In this document: piece by piece, positions 23,101 through 25,395 of the stretch | Numbering within the stretch: position 1 is the stretch's first letter | How the letters are laid out: every line of letters begins with the position of its first letter | IMG/VR virus record: IMGVR_UViG_3300048129_000028 | Span: 1 to 25,395 of that record | DNA from: a virus | Strand: one strand, 5' to 3' | DNA: 25,395 nt | Translations under genes and position numbers: made by a program | Notes under the pieces: generated by a model | Databases searched by the model: none | The model's input: only the letters and a program-made list of their open reading frames with translations | Told to the model about the DNA's origin: nothing

Positions 23101-23211
23101 CATGTAGTGTGCGTTTATACCACCAGACATCATAATGCCTGCAGTCATTCAAACCAAAATAGAAGGTCATAAGGGAAGCACTTCTGTTGGTAAAAAATAT
23201 CCATTGGATGG

Positions 23212-23355
23212 TTAGTTGGCACGCATGTTGTTCGTATGTAAATACATTTCTACAGCTTCAGCAATACATTGAATTACTGTCTTGTTATTTGAAGCTGCGA
23301 ATACCTTGAGCTTCATGTGAATCTCATCACGCAGCGTGCAGGTAACTCGCTTCAT
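23212..23355 (-). CDS. ribbon-helix-helix DNA-binding protein
   Basis: 47-aa protein MKRVTCTLRDEIHMKLKVFA followed by SNNKTVIQCIAEAVEMYLHTN. The alternating N-terminal strand (RVTCTL), a helix, a turn and a second helix ending in YL are those of Arc/CopG-type repressors. Such proteins dimerise through the strand and bind palindromic operators. The ATG lies within the preceding 58-aa gene (29-base overlap). A candidate operator (ATGTAAATACAT) occurs twice nearby, at 23236-23247 and 23413-23424. Confidence 0.78.
   Translation of the reverse strand: MKRVTCTLRDEIHMKLKVFAASNNKTVIQCIAEAVEMYLHTNNMRAN
23236..23247. repeat. palindrome ATGTAAATACAT, copy 1
   Basis: A 5-bp inverted repeat ATGTA/TACAT around AA, followed by TT. 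It lies within the 3' part of the ribbon-helix-helix gene, and an identical copy is 177 bases away at 23413-23424. Because both lie in coding sequence, conservation of codons (MYLH, VFTF) does not explain the identical 14 bases. Candidate operator. Confidence 0.45.
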
Positions 23356-23503
23356 TGCCCAGCCAAGAACCAATCAAATCTAACGTGATGCCTTCATTAT
23401 CGTGGACATCAAATGTAAATACATTTAGCTGATCATCTTCTCCATGTGCTAAGAAATACGAGAATTCCTCACACGTCAGTTGTTCAATCTCCATCTGTGT
23501 CAT
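23327..23503 (-). CDS. hypothetical early protein (58 aa)
   Basis: 58-aa acidic protein, MTQMEIEQLTCEEFSYFLAH at the start and SWLGNEASYLHAA at the end. It overlaps the previous stop by 20 bases and the ribbon-helix-helix gene by 29. Ends with TGA at 23327. No family recognised. Small acidic proteins of this kind in early phage regions often act on host proteins, but that is only a general guess. Confidence 0.68.
   Translation of the reverse strand: MTQMEIEQLTCEEFSYFLAHGEDDQLNVFTFDVHDNEGITLDLIGSWLGNEASYLHAA
23413..23424. repeat. palindrome ATGTAAATACAT, copy 2
   Basis: Identical to the copy at 23236-23247, including the TT that follows. It lies within the 58-aa gene, upstream of the ribbon-helix-helix start, where a repressor could block transcription of its own gene. 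Confidence 0.45.
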
Positions 23504-23795
23504 CTTTGAGCTTAATAAGGTGTACGGATTCGTGGTTCACTACGGTGACTTCATGCTCACCATCGAGCACGTAATTAAGTAGGCGTTTCTGCGCAGCATG
23601 AGCACGCTGATACACATGCTCAGTAACTTCTCCTGTGTCCTTGCGCTGCGCTCGGATGATGCACTCAATTGATGCAGGCATCTCCCACTGACACAAGCGC
23701 CATGCATAAAACTCCTCGAAAGTTATAGGCTCGAAAGCCTCATCAGGTGCTGCTGCAATGGCATCAAAATTATTTGGGTAATACTTACCACTCAT
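23484..23795 (-). CDS. hypothetical early protein (103 aa)
   Basis: 103 aa from the ATG at 23795 (MSGKYYPNNFDAIAAAPDEA). The middle (FEEFYAWRLCQWEMPASIECIIRA) and the end (HEVTVVNHESVHLIKLKDD) look like a folded alpha/beta protein; I recall similar 'FEEF..WR...W.LP.S..CIIR' proteins in cyanophages but know no function. Overlaps the 60-aa gene by 11 bases. Confidence 0.78.
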   Translation of the reverse strand: MSGKYYPNNFDAIAAAPDEAFEPITFEEFYAWRLCQWEMPASIECIIRAQRKDTGEVTEHVYQRAHAAQKRLLNYVLDGEHEVTVVNHESVHLIKLKDDTDGD

Positions 23796-23967
23796 CACAC
23801 ATCCTCACATCCGTTAGTGTACAATTACGTTGGCTGGATAGCTCCAGTGCTTGCCATGCGGCACGTTGAACATCAGGAGCTAGAACATACTCAACACGTA
23901 CATTCCCAACGTCATCTTTCATTCTGACTTCATATTCTTCATACCTTTGTTTGCCGAGCAATGCCAT
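23785..23967 (-). CDS. hypothetical early protein (60 aa)
   Basis: 60-aa protein MALLGKQRYEEYEVRMKDD, then NVRVEYVLAPDVQRAAWQAL, ending DVRMCDEW. Beta strand followed by helix, similar to short cyanophage proteins with 'aaw.AlelS...' patterns. Function unknown. Upstream is a 55-base gap without a clear promoter. Confidence 0.72.
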   Translation of the reverse strand: MALLGKQRYEEYEVRMKDDVGNVRVEYVLAPDVQRAAWQALELSSQRNCTLTDVRMCDEW

Positions 23968-24022
23968 ACTTTCGCTTGAATAATTGTTGATTTAGGTGTC
24001 CCTGTGGTGATGATTGTGAACA

Positions 24023-24202
24023 CTAATTGATACGTGTCCATGATTTATCGCTGTTTGCATTGTATACATATCCATCATTATCTTCCTTGAATATACACTC
24101 CCACCTACCAATAGGCAGGCTACATTGTGCACCAAGCAATGATGTATTGTAGACGTACAATATGCGATGGTAACTGTCTGCGTCCTTGAAGCAGTATTTC
24201 AT
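24023..24202 (-). CDS. hypothetical early protein (59 aa)
   Basis: 59 aa, MKYCFKDADSYHRILYVYNT at the start, Tyr-rich with likely beta strands (GRWECIFKED.DGYVYNA) and end SDKSWTRIN. Three bases separate it from the previous gene's stop, which supports a real gene in the packed early block. No family recognised. Confidence 0.62.
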   Translation of the reverse strand: MKYCFKDADSYHRILYVYNTSLLGAQCSLPIGRWECIFKEDNDGYVYNANSDKSWTRIN

Positions 24203-24205
24203 CGT

Positions 24206-24358
24206 TTAGTTAAAAGTTGGCTCGCCATTGAGTTGACGAGGAGCACAATCACGAGGTGGTCGTCCATACTTAAACCGCAGATAATCCTCAGGTGTAAGTT
24301 GTTTTTTAAGCTGCTCTTCTTTGTGTTTGATGAGACTAGCAGTCCAGGGTTGAATCAT
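24206..24358 (-). CDS. hypothetical early protein (50 aa)
   Basis: 50 aa, MIQPWTASLIKHKEEQLKKQ, then LTPEDYLRFKYGRPPRD. A helical start and a short basic tail. Its ATG overlaps the stop of the membrane peptide gene (ATGA). The segment QLTPEDYLR..YGRPPRD looks conserved-type but I do not know the family. Confidence 0.65.
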   Translation of the reverse strand: MIQPWTASLIKHKEEQLKKQLTPEDYLRFKYGRPPRDCAPRQLNGEPTFN

Positions 24359-24486
24359 TTAAAAGGTCCGAATTGTTTGTAGTAACGTGAGCTGATACGA
24401 TTCGCACGCTGATAGATGACAGCCGTGCTAAATAATCCAATCATCCCTAAAATTGCAAGGATGATTGTTGATTCATTCCATAACAT
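24355..24486 (-). CDS. small membrane peptide (43 aa)
   Basis: 43 aa with one membrane helix (ESTIILAILGMIGLFSTAVI) and a basic C-terminal tail (YQRANRISSRYYKQFGPFK). Likely an inner-membrane protein with N-terminus outside. It could be a superinfection-exclusion or holin-like peptide, but nothing in the sequence decides this. It shares its end with the next start (ATGA). Confidence 0.62.
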   Translation of the reverse strand: MLWNESTIILAILGMIGLFSTAVIYQRANRISSRYYKQFGPFK

Positions 24487-24488
24487 AA

Positions 24489-24647
24489 TCAAACCTCACG
24501 GTAATCAACATAAGCGTGCGGATAACGCACCTCTGAGTAGTACTCATACGCCTTAATCATTGCGTCCCTGTCGTTGACAAAGTATCCCAATGATTGTTCT
24601 TCTCCGTCATCAAGTAGACGGTAAACGTGATAGGTGATTGTCATCAT
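24489..24647 (-). CDS. hypothetical early protein (52 aa)
   Basis: 52 aa from the first ATG at 24647 (MMTITYHVYRLLDDGE), a beta-strand start, then YFVNDRDAMIKAYEYYSEVR and a YPHAYVDYREV ending. TGATG overlap with the previous stop. Resembles short cyanophage proteins with a strand-helix-strand layout. Function unknown. Confidence 0.68.
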   Translation of the reverse strand: MMTITYHVYRLLDDGEEQSLGYFVNDRDAMIKAYEYYSEVRYPHAYVDYREV

Positions 24648-24943
24648 CAAACCTCAGTAATACGAGCAGCTTCAATCTCAAGGTAAGCCCAACAAGCCCA
24701 CTCTTTGTATTGTTGAACAGTGTCGAATTGACGATCGATCATCACATCATGCATTGTGTATCCGATGTCATCAAGCAGGTTCTCGATCTCGTCCTCGTAC
24801 TTGTTGAACATGTCATACAAGTCAGATGAGTAGGTAAATCCATGCACACCAGTGTCTGCACCGTTTCGTGCAATGTCCTTGAGTTCATCGATGTCGAACT
24901 CCTCACCAAGAATGGTGTGTGTTTGTTGTGTAAGTGTTGTCAT
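24647..24943 (-). CDS. conserved cyanophage protein (98 aa)
   Basis: 98-aa acidic protein. The segment IARNGADTGVHGFTYSSDLY, then MFNKYEDEIENLL and the end EWACWAYLEIEAARI are a pattern I recall from several cyanophage hypothetical proteins. Mostly helical, function unknown. The start at 24943 follows a region with an 18-bp inverted repeat. Confidence 0.82.
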   Translation of the reverse strand: MTTLTQQTHTILGEEFDIDELKDIARNGADTGVHGFTYSSDLYDMFNKYEDEIENLLDDIGYTMHDVMIDRQFDTVQQYKEWACWAYLEIEAARITEV

Positions 24944-24966
24944 GTGAAAGAAAGAAGGTGGACAAT

Positions 24967-24984
24967 TTGTACACTTAGGTACAA
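24967..24984. promoter_or_regulatory. operator-like inverted repeat TTGTAC-N6-GTACAA
   Basis: A perfect inverted repeat with 6-bp arms and a 6-bp spacer, about 24 bases upstream of the 98-aa gene. The same GTACAA box occurs twice in direct orientation, again with a 6-base spacer, at 25348-25365 before the KTSC-like gene. Candidate binding site for a dimeric regulator. Confidence 0.5.
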
Positions 24985-24990
24985 GTGCTG

Positions 24991-25011
24991 GCGAGGGAAT
25001 CGCACCCTCGC
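24991..25011 (-). other. T-loop-like stem-loop between early genes
   Basis: Perfect 7-bp stem GCGAGGG/CCCTCGC with the 7-base loop TGCGATT, similar in size and loop to the hairpin at 5133-5153. The bases on the 5' side (CTGAG-TCATAG-CTCGG) can form a stem like an anticodon arm. Not a complete tRNA. No T-run, so a weak terminator at best. Confidence 0.45.
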
Positions 25012-25024
25012 ACCGAGCTATGAC

Positions 25025-25294
25025 TCAGACAGCAACAACTTCGGAGTAGTGACCAGTACGAGCACACTTGCTATCGACAAACAAAAGTGCATCGTTGATC
25101 CAACGACCCAGACTGATGTTGTCGTTGATGATGAGATTGATGAGAGCACGACGGCTCACACCCTCATATTGATAAACACTACCGTTCTTGTAGAACACAG
25201 TTGCAGTTGCATTAGCAACGTTGGCAACGATGCGATCAGCACAGTCGGAGTAACCGTGACGGACAACTTGGTTGGTAAAGAATTTGTTGAACAT
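25025..25294 (-). CDS. KTSC-like domain protein
   Basis: 89 aa from the ATG at 25294 (MFNKFFTNQVVRHGYSDC). The middle, ATVFYKNGSVYQYEGVSRRAL, then LIINDNISLGRWIN, follows the KTSC domain pattern (Y..G..Y.Y.gV....F..l). KTSC is a short domain common in phages and bacteria, possibly nucleic-acid binding; function here unknown. The frame is open up to 25393, but the extra 33 residues look like translated leader. Confidence 0.72.
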   Translation of the reverse strand: MFNKFFTNQVVRHGYSDCADRIVANVANATATVFYKNGSVYQYEGVSRRALINLIINDNISLGRWINDALLFVDSKCARTGHYSEVVAV

Positions 25295-25395
25295 AAAAAG
25301 TGGAAAAGTGTAAACAACTTGCGTCCTTGGTGACGCAATACCTATGTGTACAAGTCGAAGTACAATCACAGCGGGCTGTGCATAGGTTGCCATGA
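25295..25395 (-). promoter_or_regulatory. leader region of the early genes with repeats and hairpins
   Basis: Contains two direct GTACAA boxes (25348-25353 and 25360-25365), a hairpin GCGTC-N6-GACGC (25321-25336) and a hairpin CACAGC-GG-GCTGTG (25367-25380). The density of structure and the lack of a convincing gene start suggest a control region; the window ends here, so a gene upstream cannot be excluded. Confidence 0.4.

Noticed and set aside
23062-23211. 21-codon frame on the minus strand and 26-codon frame on the plus strand in the gap before the MarR-like gene
   Set aside because: Too short to judge, no clear ribosome site; the gap is better explained as a control region.
24985-25060. 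tRNA-Met-like gene on the minus strand
   Set aside because: A T-arm-like hairpin and a CAT-containing loop exist, but the loop has six bases, the 5' acceptor has no good partner and the D-arm is missing.
1-25395. CRISPR arrays, insertion sequences or transposases
   Set aside because: No regularly spaced repeats, terminal inverted repeats with target duplications or transposase motifs were seen.

Overview
The window is part of a T7-like podovirus of marine picocyanobacteria, most probably a Synechococcus phage. It combines a T7-type gene order (single-subunit RNA polymerase, SSB, endonuclease, primase-helicase, DNA polymerase, exonuclease, portal, scaffold, capsid, tail tube) with cyanobacterial auxiliary genes: photosystem II D1 (psbA), a high-light-inducible protein (hli), ribonucleotide reductase and MazG. 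Every gene I support is on the minus strand, so transcription runs from right to left. Genes overlap heavily (ATGA, TAATG and TGATG junctions). No stretch longer than 300 bases lacks a gene.

Right to left: (1) 23212-25395 holds small early genes, including a KTSC-like protein, a membrane peptide and a ribbon-helix-helix regulator. (2) 21721-23061 is a lysogeny-like block: a winged-helix regulator, a tyrosine integrase, and a tRNA-Leu 5'-half fragment that looks like attP. (3) 12465-21602 is the RNA polymerase and replication/nucleotide module: RNA polymerase, a P63C-like protein, SSB, hli, endonuclease, primase-helicase, a 46-aa gene, DNA polymerase split by a frameshift, 5'-3' exonuclease, small proteins, DUF3310 and MazG. 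(4) 10376-12468 holds class I-type ribonucleotide reductase alpha and beta subunits. (5) 1-10401 is morphogenesis: gp7.3-like protein, portal, scaffold, three small basic proteins, a cargo block (psbA, a 74-aa protein, a DoxX-like membrane protein), major capsid, a strong terminator, tail tubular proteins A and B, and the start of a gp13-like virion protein.

The most striking feature is a 227-nt group I intron without an ORF that interrupts the major capsid gene after codon 41 (4659-4885). The P, Q, R and S core elements, P1 with a U-G splice site, P3, P6a, P8, a GAAA-capped P9 and a P10 can all be traced. Removing it joins two reading frames into a 335-aa capsid protein. Without splicing, translation would stop one codon into the intron. 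Other points of interest are a radical-Tyr-less NrdB, a one-base lesion in DNA polymerase, a DoxX-like gene beside psbA, tRNA-like hairpins at gene boundaries, and paired GTACAA boxes near the early genes.

Genes are named by T7 equivalents from sequence pattern recognition alone; no database search was possible.
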